Notes under the pieces: model-generated
What the model saw: the letters and a program-made list of their open reading frames with translations, nothing else
Databases searched by the model: none
What the model was told of the DNA's origin: nothing
Part shown: in pieces, positions 1-6,841 of the stretch
How the letters are laid out: every line of letters starts with the position of its first letter
Numbering within the stretch: the stretch's first letter is position 1
Made by a program: the position numbers and the translations under genes
NCBI GenBank assembly: GCA_009693225.1
Contig: SHXP01000092.1
Span: 1 to 8,288, forward strand
Length of the DNA: 8,288 nt
From: Limnohabitans sp.
GTDB taxonomy: Bacteria; Pseudomonadota; Gammaproteobacteria; Burkholderiales; Burkholderiaceae_C
Direction of reading: 5' to 3'

Positions 1-191
1 TTGGTAACTGGCGCGTTCTTGTCATGTCCAAGGTGCTCGGACATCTCGGCATCAAGGGCACGCTCGACAAGCAACTTGGTTAATTGCTTTAAAAGCCCGT
101 TCTCACCAATCAAATCTTCTGGCTTTTTGTAATCAGCCAGCAGGCTATCGATGAGCTCTTTGGGTACTGCTTTCTTTGAATTTACGGTCAT
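1..191 (-). CDS. IS256-family transposase, N-terminal fragment (cut by window edge)
   Basis: Reading the complement from the ATG at 189-191 gives a protein starting MTVNSKKAVPKELIDSLL, then a GENGLLKQLTKLLVERAL stretch and an AEMSEHLGHDK block. This is the typical IS256/Mutator-type transposase N-terminus, which lies ahead of the DNA-binding region and the DDE catalytic domain. Only 63 codons are inside the window and the frame is open to base 1, so nothing here shows a break. The start is supported by a good ribosome binding site, AGGAG on the minus strand at about 197-201, five to six bases upstream. The catalytic residues lie outside the window, so activity cannot be judged. Confidence 0.85.
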   Translation of the reverse strand, partial: MTVNSKKAVPKELIDSLLADYKKPEDLIGENGLLKQLTKLLVERALDAEMSEHLGHDKNAPVT

Positions 192-227
192 ATCCACTCC
201 TGGAAGTTCGACGGTTACCCGCCATTA

Positions 228-257
228 GACCGTTTACACAAAATTCAGTACACCCCC
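228..257 (-). repeat. IS256 terminal inverted repeat (one end)
   Basis: The segment gaccgtttacacaaaattc followed by agtacaccccc matches the layout of IS256-family ends as remembered: a GTTTACACAAAATT core close to the outer tip. It lies 36 bp upstream of the transposase start, the usual position. The exact tip (257 or a base either side) is inferred because the partner repeat is not in the window. Confidence 0.65.
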
Positions 258-590
258 ATTTGTGGATGGTGAGGAAACGAATCCTGGTCGCCAATGGGTG
301 AGTGCGCTTAAAACAGGGCAAAAGCCCTCAGTGAGGGGGAGAAATCGCTTGAAAATGCCGCAAAAGAGAGGGATTTTTCAATCAGATCATTGCAAATTTC
401 ACATGGTGAAGATTTGCTATCCAAAAACTTTTATAAACTGAGTTTTTCAGACCATCCCAAGCACTGCGAATACAGCACGCACAAAACGATGGCACAGGCA
501 CTGGAGGCAGACCCTCAATCACGTGACAACTGCAACAACTGAGAGCCCATATGATCTGCACCTGCTTTTCACAGAACACAAGGACATCAG
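258..590. other. Gene-free stretch between IS256 end and hisD-like gene
   Basis: No recognisable gene is present in these 333 bases. There are two short perfect inverted repeats: ccctca/tgaggg with one base between (325-337), and ttcac/gtgaa with three bases between (398-410). Either could be an operator for the downstream dehydrogenase gene, but neither matches a regulator I can name. A frame open on the + strand from 312 to a TGA at 540-542 has no start codon near its beginning and resembles no family I know. A clear ribosome binding site, aagga at 580-584, precedes the gene at 591. No strong sigma-70 promoter pair stands out. Confidence 0.5.
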
Positions 591-1916
591 ATGATTCGCT
601 ATCTCAAGCGCGGCAAAGACGCTCAAACCAAATCCGACGCGGACACCAAGGTGCGTGCCAAGGTGGAATCCATCATTCATGCCATTGAGTCACGCGGTGA
701 CGAGGCGGTGCGTGAATTCAGCCGCCAATTCGACAACTGGGACCCGGCCGACTTTCGTCTGTCACAACAGCAGATTGAGGCGGCTGTCAAATCGCTGTCG
801 GCGCGCGAGCTAGAAGACATCCGCTTCGCCCAGACCCAGATCCGTGGTTTCGCGCAGATTCAGCGCGGCAGCATGCAGGACGTGGAAGTCGAAACCCTGC
901 CCGGCGTCGTGCTCGGACACCGGCATATCCCCGTCAGCTCGGTGGGCTGTTATGTGCCCGGCGGCAAATACCCCATGATTGCATCCGCCCATATGAGCGT
1001 GCTCACCGCCAAAGTGGCCGGGGTCAAGCGCATTGTGTCTACCGCGCCGGCGTTCCAAGGCGCGCCGCACCCGGCCATCGTCACCGCCATGCATTTCGCC
1101 GGTGCCGATGAAATACTCACGCTCGGCGGCGTGCAAGCCGTCGCGGCCATGGCCATAGGCACGGCGTCCATCGGCCAGGTCGATATGCTGGTCGGCCCGG
1201 GCAATATGTATGTCGCCGAGGCCAAGCGCCAGTTGTACGGCCGCGTCGGCATCGACTTGTTTGCCGGCCCGACTGAAACCCTGGTGATTGCCGATGAAAC
1301 GGTTGACGGCGAAATCTGCGCGGTGGATCTGCTGGGCCAGGCCGAACACGGACCGACCTCGCCCTCGGTGCTGCTGACCAACAGCGAGAAACTGGCCAAA
1401 GACACCATGGCTGAAATCGCGCGCCAGCTCACGCTGCTGCCGACCGCGGCCATCGCAGCGCAAAGCTGGGCCGAGTTCGGCGAGGTCATCGTCTGCGACA
1501 CCTACGAGGAAATGCTGGACAAAGCCAACGAGATCGCCTCCGAGCATGTGCAGATCATGACGTCAAAGGACGTGTGGTTCGAGACGCATATGCAGAACTA
1601 CGGCGCGCTGTTTGTCGGCCCGCGCACCAATGTGTCTTTCGGCGATAAGGTGATAGGCACCAACCACACGCTGCCGACCAACAAGGCGGCGCGTTACACC
1701 GGCGGCCTGTGGGTGGGCAAGTTTTTAAAAACCTGCACCTACCAGCGCGTGCTGACCGACGAGGCCAGCGCGCTGGTCGGCGAGTACTGCTCGCGCCTGT
1801 GTCACATGGAGAATTTCGCCGGACACGGCGAGCAGGCGAACATCCGTGTCAGACGCTACGGCACGCACGCCGAAGTGCCGTGGTACCAGCCGGTGCCGGC
1901 TGCAAGCGACGCGTAA
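591..1916 (+). CDS. hisD: Histidinol dehydrogenase family protein, HpsN-like catabolic type
   Basis: A 441-residue zinc-dependent, NAD-linked alcohol dehydrogenase of the HisD family. Family landmarks are in order: VPGGKYP (122-128), GPGN (202-205), the zinc-ligand pair Gln250/His253 in LLGQAEHG, the catalytic Glu318-His319 pair in SEHV, Asp352 in GDKVIGTNH, and His412 in AGHGEQA. Both HisD half-reactions (alcohol to aldehyde to acid, two NAD+) are therefore plausible. The N-terminus (YLKRGK...), the VFGP-like YGALFVGP segment and the ending are those of the HpsN group (sulfopropanediol 3-dehydrogenase, which yields sulfolactate) rather than of biosynthetic HisD. No other his genes are nearby. 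Its neighbours are an SDR, an amidase and a Bug receptor, which supports a catabolic role, but sulfonate as substrate is only a family-based guess because no sulfolactate lyase or related genes are present. The start is fixed by aagga six bases upstream. The gene converges on the receptor gene with 11 bp between. Confidence 0.9.
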   Translation: MIRYLKRGKDAQTKSDADTKVRAKVESIIHAIESRGDEAVREFSRQFDNWDPADFRLSQQQIEAAVKSLSARELEDIRFAQTQIRGFAQIQRGSMQDVEVETLPGVVLGHRHIPVSSVGCYVPGGKYPMIASAHMSVLTAKVAGVKRIVSTAPAFQGAPHPAIVTAMHFAGADEILTLGGVQAVAAMAIGTASIGQVDMLVGPGNMYVAEAKRQLYGRVGIDLFAGPTETLVIADETVDGEICAVDLLGQAEHGPTSPSVLLTNSEKLAKDTMAEIARQLTLLPTAAIAAQSWAEFGEVIVCDTYEEMLDKANEIASEHVQIMTSKDVWFETHMQNYGALFVGPRTNVSFGDKVIGTNHTLPTNKAARYTGGLWVGKFLKTCTYQRVLTDEASALVGEYCSRLCHMENFAGHGEQANIRVRRYGTHAEVPWYQPVPAASDA

Positions 1917-1927
1917 ACGCAGCGCCT

Positions 1928-2902
1928 TCAATCCTGCTTGATGCCCACCGCTTTGACAATCTGTGCATAGCGGGCCAGGTCTTTTTTGATGTCCTCGCCG
2001 AATTTGTGCGTGCTGCCCGGCGCGGCGTAAATACCGAAGGTCTTGAGCTTTTCCCTGACCTCGGGATCGGCCAGCACCGCATTGAGCTCGGTGTTCAAAC
2101 GCTCGACCACAGCACGCGGCGTCCTGGCCGGGGCCATCAGACCGACCCAGGAATTGATATCTACATCCGGCACACCGCTTTCGATGAAAGTCGGCACCTG
2201 CGGCAGGCTGCTGATGCGCTGCATACCGGTGACTGCCAGCGCATTCACTCGCCCTGACTTGATGTGCTGCGCCGCGCCGGCCACGGCCACAAAGCCCAGC
2301 GGTATGGTGCCGCCCAGCACATCCAACAGCGCCTGGCCGCCGCCCCTGTAGGCCATGTGCGTCAGGTTGGCCCCGGTTTTCTGCTTGAACAGTTCACCTG
2401 CCACATGCGCCGTGCCGCCGCTGCCCGAGGTGCCATAAAACAAGCCGTCGCTGCGGGTTTTGGACAGGGCAATCAGCTCTTTGATGGTTTTGGCATTCAC
2501 CCCGGGGTGCGCCACCAGCACCAGCACCGCGTCGCCGATTTTGCCGACCGGCGCGAAATCGTTCACGGTGTCGAAAGGCACTTTTTCAAACACATGCGGG
2601 TTGATCACCATGGTGCCGTCAAAGGCCAGCAGTAAGGTGTAACCATCGGGTTCGGCCAGCGCCACCGCCTGGGTGCCGATGTTGCCCGAGGCACCGGCCT
2701 TATTGTCGACCATCACCTGCTGACCGAGCCGCCTGGACAACTGCTCGGCGATCAAACGCGCGCTGGTGTCAGACACACCGCCCGGCGCAAACGGCACGAT
2801 CAGGCGCACGGGCTTGGACGGGTACACGCTCTGTGCCCACAACTGCGTGCAACCGAAGACACACAGCCACCACAGCGCCCGCAGGCATTGGTGAAAGTTC
2901 AT
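1928..2902 (-). CDS. Bug-family tripartite tricarboxylate transporter substrate-binding protein
   Basis: A periplasmic solute receptor of 324 residues, normal for the Bug/TctC family. Residues 1 to about 24 form a signal peptide (hydrophobic LRALWWLCVFG, then an LWAQ-type cleavage site). The mature start YPSKPVRLIVPFAPGG, the ligand-loop GGVSD (41-45), the VDNKAGASGNIG block (65-76), PDGYTLL (85-91) and YRGGGQALLDVLGG (185-198) are family hallmarks. Such receptors usually bind carboxylates or similar small compounds. A longer reading from 2971 is open, but the ATG at 2900-2902 is preferred. It places the signal peptide at the N-terminus, and its A is also the last base of the amidase TGA stop (TGATG), implying translational coupling. 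No TctA/TctB membrane genes are in the window, so it is an orphan receptor, common in Burkholderiales. Confidence 0.92.
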   Translation of the reverse strand: MNFHQCLRALWWLCVFGCTQLWAQSVYPSKPVRLIVPFAPGGVSDTSARLIAEQLSRRLGQQVMVDNKAGASGNIGTQAVALAEPDGYTLLLAFDGTMVINPHVFEKVPFDTVNDFAPVGKIGDAVLVLVAHPGVNAKTIKELIALSKTRSDGLFYGTSGSGGTAHVAGELFKQKTGANLTHMAYRGGGQALLDVLGGTIPLGFVAVAGAAQHIKSGRVNALAVTGMQRISSLPQVPTFIESGVPDVDINSWVGLMAPARTPRAVVERLNTELNAVLADPEVREKLKTFGIYAAPGSTHKFGEDIKKDLARYAQIVKAVGIKQD

Positions 2903-4356
2903 CACGCGTAGCCCGGCGGCACTTGAAACGCGGCGAATTCTTTTTCCAGCATTTTTGCAAAATCTATGCATAACAGGTCGCCGTATTGCGGGCCGATGAT
3001 TTGCACGCCGCTTGGCAGGCCGGCCGGCGTCAAACCTGCCGGCGCCACGGTAGACGGCAAATAAGCCATGCCCGAATAACCGGCCCAGAACAATTGCGTG
3101 GTGGTCGGCTGCGCTTGGCCGTTGACATCAATCATGCGTTCCCAGCGCTCGCCTTTCTGGTTGTGCACAAACGCTGTGGTCGTGGCGGTCGGGCACAACA
3201 GGAAATCGCAGTCTTTAAAGAATGCCTCCCACTGCAACTGCATGCGGTAGCGCTTTTCGTGCAACTGCAGCCATTCGTAATGCGACAGCGCGCAGCCGCG
3301 CAGCATCCACGCCTCGTAGTCGTCACGTTTGGGGGCCAGGGCGGCCGCGCGTTGCTGTATGCCGCGAAACTGCGTTTGCGACAGGTTGCGTGCAGTCGCA
3401 GCGCGCAACAGCAGAATGAAGGTCTGGTGCGCCTCGTGCAGATCGATGTCCGGCCTGGCGTTGTCGCTGACCTTGGCACCGGCCTTGGCCAGGAAATCCG
3501 CCACGGCTTGAATGCGGTGTTGCACCGCCATGTCTACCGGTGCCGTGGCTGCGGTTGTCAGCACCGCCACCTTGAACTCTTTCCAGTGTTTCTTCACCGG
3601 TTTTTGCAAATTGACGCGCCAGCCGCGTGAGTGCACATCGTCGCCGCCCGCCATGATGCCCAGCGCGATTTCCAGATCACGCGCGCTGCGTGCCAGAGGA
3701 CCGGCCACGGCGATGTCATCGGGCGATGCAAACGCAGGCAGCGCATGGCCTTCGATGGAACACAAACCGTAGGTGGATTTGTGGCCGTAGACACCGCAGT
3801 AATGCGAGGGGTCGCGGATGGATGCACCGATGTCGCTGCCGGTTTCCAGCGCCGTCAAACCGGCGGCCAGCGCCGCCGCCGAACCGCCGGATGAACCGCC
3901 GGGGCCCCGCGTCATGTCCCAGGGGTTGTTGGTGGTGCCGTAGACCGGGTTGAAGGTCTGCCAGTCGGCCAGCATGGCCGGCACATTGGTCTTGCCGAAG
4001 ATGACCGCCCCGGCGGCGCGGTAACGCTTGACGGCGTCTGCGTCTGCGGCGGGCAGGTGCTGCTTCATGTCCACCCTGCCCCAGGTGCTGGGGAGGCCGG
4101 TCATGTCAAACGACTCCTTGATGGTCATGGGCACACCGTGCAAAGGACCGCTGCTTTCGCCGCGCAGCGTCATGCGGTCGGCGGCACGCGCCTGCTTTTT
4201 GGCGCGCTCTATGTCCAGCACCACGACGGCGTTGAGTGCCGGGTTGAAGCGCTCGACGCGTTTGAGGTAGGCGTTGAGCAACTCCAGGCTGCCGATTTTT
4301 TGCTGACGGATGGCAGCGGCCAGCTTGTGCGCCGGTGCGAAGGGATTGAAGCTCAT
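2902..4356 (-). CDS. Amidase-signature family hydrolase
   Basis: A 484-residue cytoplasmic amidase-signature enzyme (GatA/FAAH fold) that hydrolyses amide or related bonds through a Ser-cisSer-Lys triad. The triad is complete: Lys80 in HGVPMTIKES, cis-Ser155 in GPGGSSGGSAAALAAG, and nucleophile Ser179 in GSDIGASIRDP. The last replaces the usual second Gly of GGS by Ala but keeps the serine. The motif spacing matches GatA almost residue for residue. There is no gatB or gatC and the C-terminal half is not GatA-like, so it is a stand-alone catabolic amidase of unknown substrate. The start has aaagg (minus strand, 4366-4370) nine bases upstream. It lies 36 bp downstream of the SDR gene and overlaps the receptor start by one base, so the three genes form one operon. 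Confidence 0.92.
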   Translation of the reverse strand: MSFNPFAPAHKLAAAIRQQKIGSLELLNAYLKRVERFNPALNAVVVLDIERAKKQARAADRMTLRGESSGPLHGVPMTIKESFDMTGLPSTWGRVDMKQHLPAADADAVKRYRAAGAVIFGKTNVPAMLADWQTFNPVYGTTNNPWDMTRGPGGSSGGSAAALAAGLTALETGSDIGASIRDPSHYCGVYGHKSTYGLCSIEGHALPAFASPDDIAVAGPLARSARDLEIALGIMAGGDDVHSRGWRVNLQKPVKKHWKEFKVAVLTTAATAPVDMAVQHRIQAVADFLAKAGAKVSDNARPDIDLHEAHQTFILLLRAATARNLSQTQFRGIQQRAAALAPKRDDYEAWMLRGCALSHYEWLQLHEKRYRMQLQWEAFFKDCDFLLCPTATTTAFVHNQKGERWERMIDVNGQAQPTTTQLFWAGYSGMAYLPSTVAPAGLTPAGLPSGVQIIGPQYGDLLCIDFAKMLEKEFAAFQVPPGYA

Positions 4357-4392
4357 GGGGTTCAGCCTTTAATCGAACAATTTGACCGGTAA

Positions 4393-5166
4393 CTAGGGTT
4401 TGGCGGGCGACGGGGCTTCCAGACCACCGAGGTAGAAACGGTTGTGCGTCGGCGAAATGACGAGTTCGTTGACGCAGGCGCGTGCCGGCATTTGCGCCAG
4501 AAACAAAATCGCGCGGCCCATGTCCACGGGCTGCACCATGCGCTTGCGGGTTTCTTGGGACGGTGGTACCGGGCGTTTTTCCAGAATGGGCGTGGCGACC
4601 TCACCGGGCAGCAGCGAGGTGGCGCGTATGCCGTGGCCGCACTCTTCCATGTTGATCGATTCGCTCAGGGCTAGCACCGCGCGCTTGGTGGCGTTGTAGG
4701 CCGGGCCGGTGAGCTTGGAGGCGTAGAGACCGGTCCAGGACGACACGTTGACGATCAGGCCGCCGGCTTGCGCGCGCATGGCAGGCAGCACCGCGTGCAC
4801 GCAATAGAACAAGCCGTTGAGGTTGATGTTGACCACATCGTCCCAGGCCTCGGTGCTCAGCACGTCAAGGTTGCGTTTGGTGGCGTTGACGCCGGCGCTA
4901 TTGACCAGAATGTCGATGCGGCCGTGCGCGGCCAGTATCTGCTTCGCCACGGCGTTGACCGCGTGCTTGTCGGCCACATCCAGCAACACCGGTTCGGCGC
5001 TGCCCAGTGCCTGCAACTGCGCAATCGCCGAGGCATTGGTCACGGGGTTACGCCCGCTGATGACCACGTGCGCCCCGGCTTTGGCCAGTTCAACGGCACC
5101 GGCCAGGCCGATGCCGCTGCCGCCGCCGGTGATCCAGGCCACCTGCCCTTTGAGTGAGTCTTGCAT
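4393..5166 (-). CDS. Short-chain dehydrogenase/reductase (SDR) family oxidoreductase
   Basis: A 257-residue classical SDR with a Rossmann fold. The cofactor motif TGGGSGIG is at 13-20, the Asp63-Val pair (LLDV) follows beta-3, NSAG is at 89-92, the catalytic serine is Ser142 or Ser143 (NVSSW), and the Tyr157-x3-Lys161 pair is in YNATK. Arg39 after beta-2 (ISGRNP) leaves NADP use possible, but this is not decisive. The C-terminus ends in a family-typical HNRFYLGG segment. It is the first gene of the SDR-amidase-receptor run. Its start is supported by a strong aaggag (minus strand, 5173-5178) six bases upstream. It probably oxidises or reduces a hydroxy or keto group of the compound handled by its neighbours; the substrate is unknown. 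Confidence 0.92.
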   Translation of the reverse strand: MQDSLKGQVAWITGGGSGIGLAGAVELAKAGAHVVISGRNPVTNASAIAQLQALGSAEPVLLDVADKHAVNAVAKQILAAHGRIDILVNSAGVNATKRNLDVLSTEAWDDVVNINLNGLFYCVHAVLPAMRAQAGGLIVNVSSWTGLYASKLTGPAYNATKRAVLALSESINMEECGHGIRATSLLPGEVATPILEKRPVPPSQETRKRMVQPVDMGRAILFLAQMPARACVNELVISPTHNRFYLGGLEAPSPAKP

Positions 5167-5231
5167 GTGTGTCTCCTTGTTGTTGTGTGCGCAGGCTGAG
5201 CTGCGGTCAAGGCTATGTTAAGTGCTGCGGT

Positions 5232-6201
5232 TTAAATACTTTTTGCAAGCACTTCCCTGCCCGGCTTCTTGAACACATTTTTCATGTTCCAGTCCAGGAA
5301 CTGAGGCGCGGGCCGCATACCGGTGTGCTGCGGCGACAGCAAGACATGGCCGTGGTGCTGCAACTCGCCTTGCAGTCCCCGGTTGCCGACGATGGCGTGC
5401 TGGCTGAAGACGATGCGGTGCGCACCCGGCTCGACGGTGAACACGCCCAGGTCGAACAGCTTGTGGCGCAAGGCGCAAGGCGCACAGCGACAAACCGTTG
5501 GGCTCGACGTCCAGTCCTTCGTGCGTGTGCCATTGGATGTGCGCGGCCTCGAGCCCGGCGCTGACGCTGCCGATGCGCAAATCGAAACCGCAGACACAGC
5601 AGCGGTACTCGTAGGCGCGCAGCACCCGCTCGCGAAACGCCGGGTCGCGCCGCCTGCGCGTGACCGCGCCATAAGCGGGCGGGTCGGGCTCGGCAGCGAT
5701 CAACACCGCCGGCGGTTGAAGCGACAAACCGAGTGCCGCCGCGATATCGCCGTGCAAAGTGGCGGGGAAATACGCGTCCAGCACGCGCGCGGCCACCGCT
5801 TCGAGCAAACCGGGCGTGGCGCGCAAAGCCTGGTCGATATCAGCAGGAAACCCGGCACTGACCTGCGGGTCGCGCAGCTCGCTGAGGGATGGTGCGCCAC
5901 CGGGCGCGCACTTAATCAATTGCAAAGGGTCGTTAAATTCCCAGACAGCGCCCTGCTTGTCGTTGCGCAGGTGCCAGAAAGGGTAGTGCCTGGTTTTGGC
6001 GGCAGAACCGGGAGAAAACTCGGTCAGTACCTCTTTTAACTTGGCGTCGATATCCGAAAAGTGCACCAGCCGCGATTGACCGTGTTGTACACGGGCCAGC
6101 ACCAGCAGTATGAGCATGGGCTTGTGCGGCGCATAGCCGGCGCCGGTTTGTGCGCGGCGGATACGGTCAAAGGCCTGCAAGACCTGCCCGGCGGGTTTCA
6201 T
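5232..6201 (-). pseudogene. Phosphorothioate-DNA-binding HNH restriction endonuclease, frameshifted
   Basis: The N-terminal half (residues 1 to about 150) resembles the sulfur-binding domain of ScoMcrA-like enzymes that recognise phosphorothioated DNA: PHKPMLILLVLARV (25-38) and YPFWHLRND (73-81). The C-terminal half is an HNH nuclease: CxxC at 201-204 (YRCCVCGFDL), LEAAHI with His221, and PNGLSLCAL with Asn235 and Cys240. Just after Leu242 a 7-bp unit is duplicated (5465-5478). The frame then runs on in unrelated arginine/alanine-rich sequence to a stop at 5218-5220. Removing one unit gives RHKLFDLGVFTVEP and a C-terminus LDWNMKNVFKKPGRE that fits the family, ending at 5232 for 320 residues in all. 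As read, the last HNH histidine and about 75 residues are lost, so the nuclease should be inactive. The ATG at 6199-6201 is one base after the HIT stop, which decides the start over a longer reading from 6300. Confidence 0.85.
5465..5484. repeat. 7-bp tandem repeat (ggcgcaa), nearly three copies, causing a frameshift
   Basis: Two perfect copies of ggcgcaa (5465-5471, 5472-5478) are followed by six matching bases of a third (5479-5484). The repeat lies in the HNH coding region of the phosphorothioate-type endonuclease. With one copy fewer the reading frame continues into the conserved HKLFD segment, so copy number decides whether the protein is complete. It is a natural substrate for replication slippage. 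Confidence 0.9.
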
Positions 6202-6202
6202 C

Positions 6203-6607
6203 TCAGCGCTGCGGCTCAGCCGGGCGTGCCGACCAGTAATCGGCCTTGTCCGGAAACAACCAACGCACGCCGCCGCGTGCGTCAGCCACGTCACCGGCAT
6301 AGCGCGGAATCATATGGACATGCACATGCGGCACGGTTTGCCCGCCGGCCGGTCCGTCGTTGATGCCGATGTTGAACGTGTCGGGCTTGAACTCCGCATC
6401 GAGTTGCGCCTTGGCCTGTTGCAGCAAAGCCAGCAGCGCCGTTTGTTCAACTTCCTGCAATTCAAAAAAACTGCCCGCGTGCCTGCGCGGTATCACCAGC
6501 GTATGCCCGGGCGACACCGGGTAAGCATCGCGAATCACCACGGCGCTGTCGCTGGACAACAGAATGCGCCCGGCCGGCAGCGTGCAAAAAGGGCAAGCAG
6601 TGTTCAT
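6203..6607 (-). CDS. HIT-family protein (nucleotide hydrolase/transferase)
   Basis: A 134-residue histidine-triad protein. The triad HVHVHMI (His94, His96, His98) is complete, and the preceding GINDGPAGGQTVPH block is typical of the Hint/Ap4A-hydrolase-like branch. These enzymes hydrolyse or transfer nucleoside phosphates through the middle histidine (here His96). The N-terminal CPFC (Cys5, Cys8), with His43, looks like the zinc-binding set found in many HIT proteins. The end carries an RGGVRWLFPDKADYW motif. A longer reading begins at 6745, but homology starts at the ATG at 6605-6607. That start has no clear Shine-Dalgarno of its own; an upstream mini-ORF stops 11 bases before it and may couple translation. 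The HNH endonuclease gene begins one base after its stop, so the two are co-expressed. Confidence 0.9.
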   Translation of the reverse strand: MNTACPFCTLPAGRILLSSDSAVVIRDAYPVSPGHTLVIPRRHAGSFFELQEVEQTALLALLQQAKAQLDAEFKPDTFNIGINDGPAGGQTVPHVHVHMIPRYAGDVADARGGVRWLFPDKADYWSARPAEPQR

Positions 6608-6618
6608 GTCAGACGCCG

Positions 6619-6687
6619 TCAGCAGGAGTGCAGTCCACCGCTGAGCAGCACCACGGCCTCGGGAGCTGCGGCAAGACTGTGATTCAT
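6619..6687 (-). pseudogene. Possible 5' remnant of a queC-like PP-loop gene (22 codons)
   Basis: On the minus strand, an ATG at 6685-6687 follows a strong Shine-Dalgarno (AAAGGGG, seven bases upstream). It begins a 22-residue reading frame, MNHSLAAAPEAVVLLSGG then LHSC and a TGA. The AVVLLSGGLHS segment is one residue away from the PP-loop AVVLLSGGLDS at the N-terminus of many QueC proteins (7-cyano-7-deazaguanine synthase), at the right distance from the start. The aspartate is replaced by histidine and the frame stops at once, so no enzyme is made. It may be the stump left when the HIT/HNH pair was joined downstream, and it may now act as a translational leader for the HIT gene. A chance match over so few residues is possible. 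Confidence 0.4.
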
Positions 6688-6841
6688 ATGGAAACCCCTT
6701 TTGCGGCCATGAAATCAGTTTAGCCGGATACAGTGCACAAGGCACGGCTGAGTCAGGTTTTGCATGAGCTTTGCAGGCTCAAATGCCGGGCTTGCCAACA
6801 ACTAGCATGAAAGCATCCGTATGTTTGGAATGAATGACTCA

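Larger units (their letters stand above)
1..257 (-). mobile_element. IS256-family insertion sequence, 5' end only
   Basis: This is the transposase-proximal end of an IS256-family element that runs off the left edge of the window. It contains the first 63 codons of the transposase, a 36-bp leader and a terminal repeat ending in a run of C at 251-257. The family call rests on the transposase N-terminus and on the outer end, whose gaccgtttacacaaaattc core resembles IS256-family ends from memory. The other end is outside the window, so target-site duplication and completeness cannot be tested. If the boundary is right, the flank begins at 258. Confidence 0.8.

Noticed and set aside
312..542. A + strand frame open for about 76 codons between the IS256 end and the HisD-like gene
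   Set aside because: It has no start codon except an internal one near its end, and no recognisable family. It could be a decayed gene tail, but the evidence is too thin to list.
382..579. A 65-codon minus-strand frame upstream of the HisD-like gene
   Set aside because: It is Cys/Trp-rich with no family match, no convincing ribosome binding site, and sits in a likely regulatory stretch.
810..1547. A 245-codon open frame antisense to the HisD-like gene
   Set aside because: It lies wholly within a well-conserved enzyme gene, has no family resemblance and a His/Gly/Arg-rich composition typical of the mirror of GC-rich codons.
1897..1930. A shared terminator between the HisD-like gene and the receptor gene
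   Set aside because: Only 11 bp separate the stop codons and no stable stem with a T-run is present.
2986..3630. A 214-codon + strand frame inside the amidase gene
   Set aside because: It is antisense to motif-verified amidase sequence, with arginine- and alanine-rich low-information translation; a codon-bias shadow.
5323..6039. A 238-codon + strand frame over the endonuclease
   Set aside because: The minus strand carries recognisable sulfur-binding and HNH motifs on both sides of the frameshift; the + frame resembles nothing.
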